Source: Flavobacterium sp. 1355 (GTDB lineage Bacteria; Bacteroidota; Bacteroidia; Flavobacteriales; Flavobacteriaceae). From it: a stretch of DNA of 64,000 nucleotides. Both the position numbers and the translations under genes were made by a program. The stretch is from assembly GCF_017833415.1 (NCBI RefSeq), contig NZ_JAFICC010000014.1, positions 62,001 through 126,000 of the forward strand. The letters are read 5' to 3'. Of this stretch, positions 8,169-17,390 are shown in pieces. Position 1 is the first letter of the stretch, and each line of letters begins with the position of its first letter. The notes under the pieces are model-generated. The model saw nothing but the letters and a program-made list of their open reading frames with translations, ran no database searches and was not told the origin of the DNA.

Positions 8169-9785
8169 TTAGTATCTCAGAGCTTGCCTACTCTTCAAAA
8201 ACAAAATAAATCCTAAAATACTAACAATTAGGATTGACAGCGCTGCTAAAACGGTTGCCAGATCACGAATGTTTTTTCCTGCCCAATCCATAAATAAGAA
8301 TTTATGAAAAATAGCAAAAGAATAACCTTCTACTTTATCTGCGGGTGTAACAACAGCTGCCAATCTTGATGTTGCTGTTTCAATAAAATATGATGTTTTT
8401 TCGGGAGTGTCATAAGTCAGTTTTATTACTGGCAGTCTTTTATTGACAAAACCATATTCTCTGCTTTCAAAATCAGTTAAAACTTTTGATTCTAACAATT
8501 TGGCATTTTCCAGAGCTGGCTGAGGTTCTTCATGCGAAGTTTCGTCCATTTCGCAACAAGCTCCCTTTGGTGTTCCGTCTGTAAAATAATAGGCCAAAAA
8601 ATCTGCGTATTCAAGATCAATATTTGGCGTAATTTGATTTGTTGTAGCGTTGATGTAAACTACTTCTGATTTAGAATCCTGTTTTTTCTTCCATTTAGAA
8701 TCTCCTTTCGGTTTTCTGAATTTTCGGTTTTCTTTTTCAGTAAGCTGACAACGATAATAGATGGTATCGTTAAGTGTAATTATGCCGATATTTTCAAAAC
8801 GGTTCCAGTCTAAATTCAGATTGTTGCTCGCAACCGGAATTTCTTTGGTAGAAAATGTTGGTTCATACACCATTTGTGACAATGTATAAGGCGACCATTT
8901 TGTGGTAGCGTGATAGGCACCGCTAAATGCAAAAGTTAGCGTAAACAGCGAAACCCAAATCCCAATTTGACGATGGTATTTTCTCAATCCTTTTTTAGCC
9001 TGCAAACTATCCACTTTCTTGAATTGTTTCCATAACAAGCCATAAATTAGAATCCCGCTTAGAGCAGAAAATGCAATAATTGACAATAGGAAAATCATCG
9101 TGATAATTCGGATACTGTTGTTGGCAATGGCATCAATAAAAGACCAGTTATGAAAAGTGTCAAAAAACCAGATAAAGACCTGTCTCGAAGTCGGATTATA
9201 AGTAGCCAGTTTGCTCGAAGATGTTTCTACATAAATTTCCATCGCGTCAGGGCGATCGAAACTTAATTTGTAAACGGGCAAATAACGATTGACATATTTG
9301 TATTGCGAAGTAAATTCGGTGACAATTTCACTCTTTTTTACCGCACTTTTTTGATCGTCAAGAAAGTAACGAGAAAGCCACTCCGCATATTTCTGATCTC
9401 CGTTTTCAAGCTTTTTACCATTAGAGGTATTAAAATATAATAAATCTCCGGGAATCATTTTTACCTGATAGTAAGTAGCATTGTTAAAGGAAATGATTCT
9501 GAAATTTTTGAAATCATTGATAGAATTTTGCTTTAAAACTTCCTGAATAGAAAACTGCAGCTGCTTTTTATCAATAACTTGCTGCTCTATCTTATCGTGT
9601 GCAATTTCGGGTTTAAAAAAATGCGCCATAAACGGATGCATTAAACCGGATAATGTCCAGAAAATTACTGGAATAATTGTAATCAAGCCAATTGTACGAT
9701 GCCATTTGTACATGTGCTGTTTAATTTTCCTGATAATTTTGGAATCTTTCTTTTTAGATTTTTTCTCTTTTATTTCTTTGCTCAT
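8169..9785 (-). CDS. PepSY-associated TM domain protein (metal uptake context)
   Basis: A 538-residue inner-membrane protein of the PepSY-TM type. After a very basic N-terminus it starts with a helix at about 30-52 containing KWHRTIGLITIIPVIFWTLSGL. There are four main helices (the second and third around GILIYGLLWKQF and RKYHRQIGIWVSLFT, the last near the C-terminus) with two periplasmic PepSY-like loops. Such proteins often accompany TonB receptors and are proposed to work in ferric or other metal reduction. The second loop holds GACCEMDETSH (about 404-414), a possible metal-binding spot. The gene follows the TonB receptor gene by 72 bases. Its last codons (LRY and stop) lie within a CTGAGATACTAAG repeat word. 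Confidence 0.85.
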   Translation of the reverse strand: MSKEIKEKKSKKKDSKIIRKIKQHMYKWHRTIGLITIIPVIFWTLSGLMHPFMAHFFKPEIAHDKIEQQVIDKKQLQFSIQEVLKQNSINDFKNFRIISFNNATYYQVKMIPGDLLYFNTSNGKKLENGDQKYAEWLSRYFLDDQKSAVKKSEIVTEFTSQYKYVNRYLPVYKLSFDRPDAMEIYVETSSSKLATYNPTSRQVFIWFFDTFHNWSFIDAIANNSIRIITMIFLLSIIAFSALSGILIYGLLWKQFKKVDSLQAKKGLRKYHRQIGIWVSLFTLTFAFSGAYHATTKWSPYTLSQMVYEPTFSTKEIPVASNNLNLDWNRFENIGIITLNDTIYYRCQLTEKENRKFRKPKGDSKWKKKQDSKSEVVYINATTNQITPNIDLEYADFLAYYFTDGTPKGACCEMDETSHEEPQPALENAKLLESKVLTDFESREYGFVNKRLPVIKLTYDTPEKTSYFIETATSRLAAVVTPADKVEGYSFAIFHKFLFMDWAGKNIRDLATVLAALSILIVSILGFILFLKSRQALRY

Positions 9786-9857
9786 ATTTATAGTCTTATG
9801 ATTTGTCTGATTTAGTTACCATAGATTAAAGGATTTTTAATAATCTGTGGCTAGGAC

Positions 9858-12053
9858 TTATTTTTTTAATGAAAAATTATACTGAATTCCAAAAACAAAA
9901 GTTCTGGGTGCTGCTGCTGTATAAGTTGGCTGGGCTCCCGTTGTATTGGCTCTGGAAACATTGTAGGCATATAATTTGTCAGTAAGGTTCAGGACATTTC
10001 CATAGATCTCAATTTTTTTCCATTGATATCCAATTCTGGCATTAAACAAATTGTATCCGTCGTATTTTACGGTATTGATCTGGTCCTGATAATAACTGCC
10101 AACCAACTGCCACTCAATAGAAGTTCTAAGGTTTGGAAGCCAGTTTGGATAATAACTTACTTCAGAGTTTCCGGACCATTTTGGAGCTGCCGGCATTTCT
10201 TTTCCATTTAAATTCTGAACTGGGTCAGAAGGTTTGTCCGAAAGTTTAAAATCGATATAAGTATGTTGCGCGTAAGTTCCGCCAAGACGAATATTGAATT
10301 CTTTAGATGGCTTGTATGAGGCGCCAAATTCAATTCCTTTGTGACGCGTTTCTCCGGCTGAACGATAATCTGTTGAATTATCAGGAAGTTTGATGCTTAA
10401 AAGTTCGTTTTTTCCTTCCATATAATAGAAAGCGTAGTCGAAATTTAATTTATTTTCAAACAAAGAAATCCATCCGCCAACTTCATAATTATTGAAAGTT
10501 GCCGGTTCCAGATTATAATAAAAATCAGCTGGAACTCCCGTTGTGCCGCCAGTTCCCGGTTTGGTTCTAAAAATTGAAGTGATACCAGGAGGAGCAAAGC
10601 CTTGTGAATAATTACCATAAAAACCGGCAAAATCAACCGGATTATAATTGATACCAATTTTAAAAGTAGCTTTATCGTAAACTTTACTTCCTGTAGAATT
10701 ATCTAATGCATTATCATAATTAATTTTCATATTGTCATATCGACCGCCAATAGTAATCAGTAATTTTTCAATCAGATTAAAACTCAATTGTGCATATCCT
10801 GCCGTATTAAAAATATCAGCGCTATAATCTGCTATCTTTAAGTCAGGTCTTTCTTCTATTAGTTCATAATGTTCAACAGTTTGTTTTCCAATTTCACCAG
10901 GATTTAATATAGCACGTAAATCTGTTCGATATGCCCAATACATTACAGGAGAATAATCATATAAAGCTCCGGCAACAAGTTTGGTATTTAAAAAATCAAA
11001 TTTTTGAATATGTTGTCCTGTAACACCATAACTTTTAAAATTGTTTGAGTTAACTTCTCCATATGCAATTTCAGGGTTATTTTTTTGAGAAGGATAATAG
11101 GGGTCCGGTTTGGTAGGGTCCGGATTCCATTTAATACCATAAGAAGGATTTTGTCCCAGTTTATTATCACGCAAATAAGCGGTAATGTAACTGCTTGAGT
11201 TATCATTCCAATCATGCTCAAGTGTTAATCGGGTTCTTAAAGCATCTGATTTTCTATAGGTAAAATCAGTTGTACTTTTATAAGTTCTGTTATTAAAAGC
11301 TTCTTCATTAACACTCCCGCTCATATCTGAATAGTATTTTCCATACATCGTATTACTAATCAATCGGGTAGAAGGAGAGATGTTATAATCGATTCTGGCA
11401 TTCAGATTGTCTTTGTTGTAATCTGAATATGTCATCCAGCCGTTTTCCTGTAAACTTGAAATCCCTGCAATATGAAAACCAATTTTCCCTATTGTTGCTC
11501 CTCCCGCAGCCTGAAATCTTCTGTAACCATAATTATCTGCCTGAACTCCAAACTTAAATTCCGGATCAACTGGTGGTTTCAATGAAATTAGATTTATAGT
11601 TCCTCCAACGGCTTCCGGTCCATACAAAGATGAAACAGGGCCTTTTACAACCTCAATGCTTTGAAGGTTAAACTGGTTTATTTCTAATAAAGCATTGTGA
11701 TTAAAAATTCCCATTGGGCGAATTGGTAAACCGTCTTCAAGATATAAATAATAAGCATTTGTGGTCATTGGCTGTCGAATCGACATCATATGCTGCTCGT
11801 TTCCTAAATTGACCATTAATACGCCGGGTGTTTTATTGATGATTTCGTAAACCGCTGTTGCTTTGGCTTCATTGATAGTTTTGGCTGTCAATTTGCTAAT
11901 GGCAACAGGCGTTTCTTTACGCAAAGTTGCTGTGCGGTTGGCAGTCACAAAAACATTTTCAAGTTCCTGAGTGCTGGTTGTGTCTTTCTCGACTTTGTTC
12001 TGAGCAAAGACACATTGCCCTATGATTAGTAGGGTAAAGTATATTTTTTTCAT
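9858..12053 (-). CDS. TonB-dependent outer-membrane receptor
   Basis: A 731-residue TonB-dependent receptor. A signal peptide of about 17 residues ends in FAQ. A plug domain runs at about 30-165 (ETPVAISKLTAKTI, IEVVKGPVSSLYGPEAVGGTINLIS), followed by a 22-strand barrel ending in aromatic FGIQYNFSLKK. It lacks the N-terminal carboxypeptidase-regulatory domain of SusC-type glycan receptors, so a metal chelate or siderophore is more likely than a glycan. Nearby are a small Cys protein upstream and a PepSY protein downstream, which supports metal uptake. The metal itself cannot be named from sequence. Confidence 0.93.
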   Translation of the reverse strand: MKKIYFTLLIIGQCVFAQNKVEKDTTSTQELENVFVTANRTATLRKETPVAISKLTAKTINEAKATAVYEIINKTPGVLMVNLGNEQHMMSIRQPMTTNAYYLYLEDGLPIRPMGIFNHNALLEINQFNLQSIEVVKGPVSSLYGPEAVGGTINLISLKPPVDPEFKFGVQADNYGYRRFQAAGGATIGKIGFHIAGISSLQENGWMTYSDYNKDNLNARIDYNISPSTRLISNTMYGKYYSDMSGSVNEEAFNNRTYKSTTDFTYRKSDALRTRLTLEHDWNDNSSSYITAYLRDNKLGQNPSYGIKWNPDPTKPDPYYPSQKNNPEIAYGEVNSNNFKSYGVTGQHIQKFDFLNTKLVAGALYDYSPVMYWAYRTDLRAILNPGEIGKQTVEHYELIEERPDLKIADYSADIFNTAGYAQLSFNLIEKLLITIGGRYDNMKINYDNALDNSTGSKVYDKATFKIGINYNPVDFAGFYGNYSQGFAPPGITSIFRTKPGTGGTTGVPADFYYNLEPATFNNYEVGGWISLFENKLNFDYAFYYMEGKNELLSIKLPDNSTDYRSAGETRHKGIEFGASYKPSKEFNIRLGGTYAQHTYIDFKLSDKPSDPVQNLNGKEMPAAPKWSGNSEVSYYPNWLPNLRTSIEWQLVGSYYQDQINTVKYDGYNLFNARIGYQWKKIEIYGNVLNLTDKLYAYNVSRANTTGAQPTYTAAAPRTFVFGIQYNFSLKK

Positions 12054-12152
12054 TTTAATTTATATAAATTTTGAAAAGTAACACGTGTTTTTCCCTGATT
12101 TAAAACCAAGAAAAAATCTTTTCAGTTTTGAATTGAAAAGTGCAGCTAAAAT

Positions 12153-12530
12153 TTATATAAAAAAGGATGGGGGGTGAAAAGTACTGTTCGAAACCGAAAT
12201 TGGTTTTTTATCAGAAGAAGCAAAAAGTTTTTCAGAAGACTGGATAGGAGTTACTAATTTAAAATTAGCGGTTGCTGTGTTTTGAATGTAAACTACTTCT
12301 GTTTTTTCTTTCAGATTGTTTTGCATTCTTTTTTCATTGTCAGCGTATTTTTTTAAACTTTTTTGAAGTTCGCATCGGCCATTACAAGAATTAAAAACCA
12401 TTTTCCGTTGTACACAGATGGTTTTTGAAATTTCTTCCTGATTTAATTTGAATGAGGTATAAACAAAGAAACTGCCAAATGATGGCACCAAAAGCATGCA
12501 GGAAAGTAATATGATAAAAAATCTTTTCAA
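12153..12530 (-). CDS. Small exported Cys-motif protein upstream of TonB receptor
   Basis: A 125-residue protein. It has one N-terminal hydrophobic segment (MKRFFIILLSCMLLVPSFGS) that acts as a signal or anchor. After it comes a cluster CVQRKMVFNSCNGRCELQKSL (about 39-59) with three cysteines in a C-x10-C-x3-C pattern, and a C-terminal HPPSFF. I know similar short proteins with a CxGxC core next to Bacteroidota TonB receptors, but no established function. It is the first gene of the apparent unit with the receptor and PepSY protein, behind an exact promoter box. A role in binding or sensing metal is inference. Confidence 0.7.
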   Translation of the reverse strand: MKRFFIILLSCMLLVPSFGSFFVYTSFKLNQEEISKTICVQRKMVFNSCNGRCELQKSLKKYADNEKRMQNNLKEKTEVVYIQNTATANFKLVTPIQSSEKLFASSDKKPISVSNSTFHPPSFFI

Positions 12531-12552
12531 AGCTTTTTCTTTGTTCGAAATG

Positions 12553-12560
12553 CAAAAATA
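12553..12560 (-). promoter_or_regulatory. Bacteroidota -7 box for the metal-uptake unit
   Basis: On the minus strand the box reads TATTTTTG, an exact TAnnTTTG match 22 bases upstream of the start of the small Cys protein. No Fur-type operator is recognisable with confidence. Confidence 0.55.
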
Positions 12561-12644
12561 CAGTTTTATTGTTTTGAAGTAGTATGATTTTTGTCATTTT
12601 GCAAAAAAAATCGGCAGTTAGAAAAAACAACCACAAAATATATT

Positions 12645-13442
12645 TTAATTACATTCGTACTCTGCAAATAATGGGTATCCAAATTCATTATATTGATATG
12701 AGCTTATTTCCCAAAAAAAATCTGTGCTTATGTTTTCCTTATAAATGCTTTTAGAAATATATTTTCTGTAATTATTTTTAGAGTATGCCCTGTTTCTATA
12801 ATCTACAAAAGGTACATTAATGTTTAGAAAGGGATTTTTATTAGAATCAAAGTTAGAAAAGTTGATTATTTTTTCGATTTTATTTCCATCTAATGGATTA
12901 TTAATTTCTGAAACTTGTAATAAATTATGGTTTGAGTCATAAGTATAATTTGTTGTTATTTTATAAACTTCGGTTTCATCATCCTCATAATCTCCTATGG
13001 TTTGAAGAATTCTGTTTTTAGAATCATATTTAATATTTTCAATCCATTTTGTTGTGTAACCGTTATCAGAGACTTTTATATTTTCTCTTTTATAAGGAAC
13101 TGTCGAGTTTTCTTCATAGAAAAAAAGGTCGTAATGGTTGTTTTTTTTATAGACAATTTTTGCAACTGTATTATTCGGGTTATATACAATACTGTCTTCC
13201 GAAAGTTTGCCATATATTACGTTTCCACTAGATCCTGAGGCAGTATTCCCATAATGTTCTCTTTTTACCAAAAGAGAATTTAGATAAATTAACTGTACTT
13301 CGTAAAGATCAGTTGTTATTTTGTTGTAACGTAAAATTTTACATTCAGATTCTTTTGTTTCTCTATTTTCATCAGAAGAGCAGTTTGTTAAAATGAATAG
13401 GGCTAATATTATTATGGTAAGAGAAAGTAATTTTATTTTCAT
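12645..13442 (-). CDS. Lipoprotein with YD-repeat-like segments
   Basis: Start chosen at the ATG at 13440-13442, giving a lipoprotein signal MKIKLLSLTIIILALFILTNC with a lipobox cysteine at residue 21. The product is 265 residues; the frame is open further upstream, but that part looks non-coding and holds a terminator. The mature part is beta-rich with repeated tyrosine words (KNNHYDLFFYEE, IKYDSKNRILQTIGDY, YTYDSNHNLLQVSE) that resemble degenerate YD/RHS-type repeats. Exported and anchored in a membrane. No specific function recognised. Confidence 0.7.
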   Translation of the reverse strand: MKIKLLSLTIIILALFILTNCSSDENRETKESECKILRYNKITTDLYEVQLIYLNSLLVKREHYGNTASGSSGNVIYGKLSEDSIVYNPNNTVAKIVYKKNNHYDLFFYEENSTVPYKRENIKVSDNGYTTKWIENIKYDSKNRILQTIGDYEDDETEVYKITTNYTYDSNHNLLQVSEINNPLDGNKIEKIINFSNFDSNKNPFLNINVPFVDYRNRAYSKNNYRKYISKSIYKENISTDFFWEISSYQYNEFGYPLFAEYECN

Positions 13443-13475
13443 GTAATAAATTATAACAGTTAGTTTATTTTGGTT

Positions 13476-13520
13476 AAAAAAAGATCCCCTAAACAAAAAA
13501 ATGTTCGGGGATCTTTTTTA
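13476..13520 (-). terminator. Rho-independent terminator after secA
   Basis: The stem AAAAAAGATCCCC (13477-13489) pairs with GGGGATCTTTTTT (13507-13519). It lies 47 bases past the secA stop and before the next lipoprotein start. Confidence 0.85.
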
Positions 13521-13566
13521 TATTATTATAACAGATTGAAAACCTATCGGATTAGTTATAATTTTA

Positions 13567-16500
13567 TTATTTAACAAGAACCCATTCGCCATTTGCAATT
13601 AAAGATTCTGCTTTTTTAAATTTCATTGTTTCAGTTTTACCTGTTGCAACTTCCTGAACTGTTACAGTATCATTACGGTTGATTTTTGGCATATCTCTAA
13701 CAATCGTTTCGGTAACGTGACGCTGTTGCGTTTCTCCGGCTTCACGGTTGATGTCTTCGCTGTTTACAATTTCGTCTTTGCTTAATTTGAAGTTTTCTTT
13801 TTGACGAACTTCTCTTGCTTCGTGAATTTCAGGAACGTTTTGAGCCGGTAAATCACCTTTGAATAAGAATGAAATAACTTCTTTGTTAACGTTGTCCAAC
13901 ATTCTTCTAAATAAATTAAAAGCTTCTAATTTGTAGATAAGCAATGGATCTTTTTGTTCGTGAACAGCCAATTGAACAGATTGTTTCAATTCGTCCATTT
14001 TACGTAAATGTTTTTTCCACGCTTCATCAACAATAGATAAAGTGATATTTTTTTCGAAGTCAGCAATCAATTGATCTCCCTGACTATCGTAAGCTTTTTT
14101 CAGATCAGTAACCACATTCAAAGTTTTAATTCCGTCTGTAAATGGAACTACAATTCTTTCAAAATGATTGTTTGGCTCTTCATAAACTCCTTTGATGATT
14201 GGGAAAGCTTCTCTTGCACTTCTTTCTGTTTTTTCTGTATAGAAAGCCAAAGCCTCTTTGTACACTTTTCCGGTGATTTCGATATCAGATAATTTTGTAA
14301 AATCTGCTTCAGAAATTGGAGAAGTGATTCCGAAATAACGGATTAAATCAAAATCAAAAGTTTTAAAATCGTTTGCTACTTTATTATTGCTTACAATTAG
14401 CTCGCAAGTATCGTAAAGCATGTTTGCAATATCAAGTTTCAAACGCTCACCAAACAATGCGTGACGACGACGTTTGTACACTACTTCACGCTGTGAGTTC
14501 ATAACGTCATCATATTCTAATAAACGTTTACGAACACCAAAGTTGTTTTCCTCTACTTTTTTCTGAGCACGTTCGATAGATTTGGTCATCATAGAATGCT
14601 GAATCACTTCACCTTCCTGTAATCCCATTCTGTCCATCACTTTTGCAACTCTTTCAGAACCAAATAAACGCATTAAGTTATCTTCAAGAGATACGTAGAA
14701 TTGAGAACTTCCCGGATCTCCCTGACGTCCTGCACGACCACGTAACTGTCTGTCGACACGACGGGAATCATGACGTTCTGTACCCACGATTGCTAAACCT
14801 CCTGCAGCTTTTACTTCTGGAGATAATTTAATATCGGTACCACGACCAGCCATATTTGTTGCAATAGTTACAACTCCGGCTTTACCAGCTTCTTCAACAA
14901 TTTGTGCCTCTTGTTTGTGCATTTTAGCATTCAAAACGTTATGAGTAACGCCTCTCATTTTCAACATTCGGCTTAATAATTCTGAAATCTCTACAGAAGT
15001 TGTTCCAATCAATACAGGTCTTCCTGCGTTTGATAATTGTGTTACATCTTCAATAACAGCGTTGAATTTTTCACGTGTTGTTTTGTAGATATAATCTTCT
15101 TTGTCTTGTCTTGCGATTGGACGGTTTGTTGGAATTTCAACAACATCCAGTTTATAAATCTGCCATAACTCTCCAGCTTCTGTAACTGCTGTACCTGTCA
15201 TACCACTCAATTTGCTGTACATTCTGAAATAGTTCTGTAATGTTACAGTTGCAAAAGTTTGTGTAGCAGCTTCGATTTTTACATTTTCTTTAGCTTCGAT
15301 AGCCTGGTGTAAACCGTCAGAATAACGACGGCCATCCATGATACGGCCAGTTTGTTCATCGACAATCATAATTTTGTTGTCCATGATTACATATTCCACA
15401 TCTTTTTCAAATAAAGCATACGCTTTTAAAAGTTGTGTTAAAGTATGAATACGCTCGCTTTTTACACCAAAATCCTGAAATAATCTTTCTCTGGCTTCTG
15501 CTTCAGCGTCTTTGTCTAATTTTTGTTTTTCGATAGCAGCAATTTCAGTCCCAATATCCGGAAGTACAAAAAAGTCCGGATCAGTATCTCCTGAAAGGTA
15601 TTGGATACCATTATCAGTCAATTCTACCTGATTGTTTTTTTCTTCAATTACAAAATACAAAGCCTCATCAACTTTATGCATTTCGCGATTGTTATCCTGC
15701 ATGTATTGATTTTCGGTTTTTTGAAGCAATTGTTTAATTCCTTCTTCACTCAAAAATTTAATTAATGCTTTATTTTTAGGTAAACTTCTGTAAGCTCTTA
15801 ACAATAAGAATCCACCTTCTTTAGTGTTTCCTTCTTTGATTAATTTTTTAGCTTCTGCTAAGAAACCATTTGCTAACTGGCGTTGTTGCGCCACTAAGTT
15901 CTCAATTTTTGGTTTCAGTTCATTAAATTCATGACGATCTCCCTGAGGAACCGGACCCGAAATAATAAGTGGTGTTCTTGCATCATCAATCAATACAGAA
16001 TCGACCTCATCGACAATAGCATAATTGTGTTTTCTTTGTACTAAGTCGCTTGGCGAGTGTGCCATGTTATCTCTTAAGTAGTCAAAACCAAATTCGTTAT
16101 TGGTTCCGTAAGTGATATCTGCGTCGTATGCTTTTTTTCTGGCTTCTGTACTTGGCTGGTGATTGTCGATACAATCAACAGTTAAACCGTGAAATTCAAA
16201 TAAAGGTGCTTTCCACGTGCTATCACGTTTTGCCAGGTAATCATTCACCGTTACTAAGTGAACTCCGTTTCCTGTCAAAGCATTTAAGTATAATGGGAGT
16301 GTAGCAACCAAAGTTTTACCTTCACCCGTTTGCATTTCGGCAACTTTACCTTCGTGCAAAACCATACCACCAATTAACTGAACATCATAATGAATCATGT
16401 CCCATGTAATTTCTTTACCGGCAGCATTCCATTTATTAGCCCAGATTGCTTTGTCACCTTCAATAGTAACGTATGTTTTTGTTGCTGAAAATTCGCGGTC

Positions 16501-16908
16501 TTTTGGAGTTGCAGTAACTTCAATAAAAGAATTATCTTTAAAACGACGCGCTGTTTCCTTAACTACAGAAAATGCTTCCGGAAGAATTTCCATTAACGTT
16601 TTTTCTGAAATTTCGTAAGCTTCTTTTTCAAGAGCATCAATAGCATCATAAAGATCTTCTCTTTTGTCGATGTCTTCGATGTTTTCTACTTCCGCTTTAA
16701 GCGAAGCAATTTTAGCATCTTTGTCAGCTCTTGCTTCTTTTATTCTATCCTTAAAATAAACAGTTCTGTTTCTTAATTCGTCATTAGATAAACTCATTAA
16801 GCTAGTTTCGAATGTTTTAATTTTATTTAAGTAAGGTTGTAAAGCTTTGACATCTTTCTGTGATTTATCACCTACAAAGACTTTAATAATACTGTTTATG
16901 AAACTCAT
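13567..16908 (-). CDS. secA: Preprotein translocase ATPase SecA
   Basis: A 1113-residue SecA, the motor that drives unfolded preproteins through SecYEG. Seen: Walker A in MQTGEGKTLVATLP, DEVDSVLIDDARTPLIISG, the helicase block TNMAGRGTDIKLSPEV, and RQLRGRAGRQGDPGSSQFYVSLEDNLMRLFGS. It is about 200 residues longer than E. coli SecA. Part of this is an inserted block at about 320-410 rich in Lys, Leu and Asn, as I expect in Bacteroidota. The C-terminus ends in GEWVLVK and lacks the Cys-rich zinc tail that binds SecB. It is a single gene with a downstream terminator. Confidence 0.98.
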   Translation of the reverse strand: MSFINSIIKVFVGDKSQKDVKALQPYLNKIKTFETSLMSLSNDELRNRTVYFKDRIKEARADKDAKIASLKAEVENIEDIDKREDLYDAIDALEKEAYEISEKTLMEILPEAFSVVKETARRFKDNSFIEVTATPKDREFSATKTYVTIEGDKAIWANKWNAAGKEITWDMIHYDVQLIGGMVLHEGKVAEMQTGEGKTLVATLPLYLNALTGNGVHLVTVNDYLAKRDSTWKAPLFEFHGLTVDCIDNHQPSTEARKKAYDADITYGTNNEFGFDYLRDNMAHSPSDLVQRKHNYAIVDEVDSVLIDDARTPLIISGPVPQGDRHEFNELKPKIENLVAQQRQLANGFLAEAKKLIKEGNTKEGGFLLLRAYRSLPKNKALIKFLSEEGIKQLLQKTENQYMQDNNREMHKVDEALYFVIEEKNNQVELTDNGIQYLSGDTDPDFFVLPDIGTEIAAIEKQKLDKDAEAEARERLFQDFGVKSERIHTLTQLLKAYALFEKDVEYVIMDNKIMIVDEQTGRIMDGRRYSDGLHQAIEAKENVKIEAATQTFATVTLQNYFRMYSKLSGMTGTAVTEAGELWQIYKLDVVEIPTNRPIARQDKEDYIYKTTREKFNAVIEDVTQLSNAGRPVLIGTTSVEISELLSRMLKMRGVTHNVLNAKMHKQEAQIVEEAGKAGVVTIATNMAGRGTDIKLSPEVKAAGGLAIVGTERHDSRRVDRQLRGRAGRQGDPGSSQFYVSLEDNLMRLFGSERVAKVMDRMGLQEGEVIQHSMMTKSIERAQKKVEENNFGVRKRLLEYDDVMNSQREVVYKRRRHALFGERLKLDIANMLYDTCELIVSNNKVANDFKTFDFDLIRYFGITSPISEADFTKLSDIEITGKVYKEALAFYTEKTERSAREAFPIIKGVYEEPNNHFERIVVPFTDGIKTLNVVTDLKKAYDSQGDQLIADFEKNITLSIVDEAWKKHLRKMDELKQSVQLAVHEQKDPLLIYKLEAFNLFRRMLDNVNKEVISFLFKGDLPAQNVPEIHEAREVRQKENFKLSKDEIVNSEDINREAGETQQRHVTETIVRDMPKINRNDTVTVQEVATGKTETMKFKKAESLIANGEWVLVK

Positions 16909-16948
16909 GATTGTTATATTTCTTTATTATTTAATATGTATTTGAACC

Positions 16949-16981
16949 AAAAAAAAAGCCTCCTTAACGAGAGACTTTTTC
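16949..16981 (-). terminator. Terminator after the DUF2795-like gene
   Basis: On the minus strand, AAAAAGTCTC pairs with GAGGCTTTTT (one G-T pair) and a T-run follows. It lies 13 bases past the stop codon. Confidence 0.75.
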
Positions 16982-16994
16982 TTTGGTTTATTTT

Positions 16995-17216
16995 TTAATA
17001 TTCATCCTCATTCCAAAGATAATCTTCGTCTGTTGGATAATCAGGCCAAATTTCTTCCATTGATTCATATATCTCGCCTTCATCTTCGATTGACTGAAGG
17101 TTTTCTACTACTTCTAATGGAGCACCAGCTCTAATAGCGTAGTCTATAAGTTCGTCTTTGTTAGCAGGCCATGGCGCATCACTTAAATAAGATGCTAATT
17201 CTAATGTCCAATACAT
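16995..17216 (-). CDS. Small acidic DUF2795-like protein
   Basis: A 73-residue very acidic soluble protein. It starts MYWTLELASYLSDAPWPANK and ends in a Trp/Tyr/Asp/Glu-rich tail (WPDYPTDEDYLWNEDEY). I recall this as a highly conserved small protein of Flavobacteriaceae, placed with DUF2795. The role is unknown. It has its own exact promoter box with a well-spaced TTG and its own terminator, so it is expressed as a single strong unit. Confidence 0.75.
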   Translation of the reverse strand: MYWTLELASYLSDAPWPANKDELIDYAIRAGAPLEVVENLQSIEDEGEIYESMEEIWPDYPTDEDYLWNEDEY

Positions 17217-17237
17217 CTGTTATCTGTTTAGTTTGTG

Positions 17238-17245
17238 CAAAAATA
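17238..17245 (-). promoter_or_regulatory. Bacteroidota promoter of the DUF2795-like gene
   Basis: On the minus strand the -7 box reads TATTTTTG and a TTG lies 19 bases upstream, close to the known Bacteroidota -33/-7 arrangement. The box is 21 bases from the ATG. Confidence 0.65.
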
Positions 17246-17318
17246 AATTTTTTACTGAAAAAGACAAGTAAATTTTGATTTATTTTAAGAAAATTTAAGA
17301 ACGTCTCTATATATTGCG

Positions 17319-17390
17319 GATTTTAGATTGTTGATTTTAGATTTTTAAATCTTAATAATCTAAAATCTGAACTCTAAAATCTAAAATTTT
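17319..17390. repeat. Inverted repeat, GATTTTAGATT family, copy 1
   Basis: The words GATTTTAGATT (17319-17329, repeated once) face AATCTAAAATC (17357-17367) and a further AATCTAAAAT near 17379. It fills the gap after the adenosyltransferase gene and almost touches its stop. Confidence 0.75.

Noticed and set aside
12391..12636. Minus-strand ORF upstream of and overlapping the small Cys protein
   Set aside because: It is in another frame, runs through the promoter box, and has no protein-like pattern.
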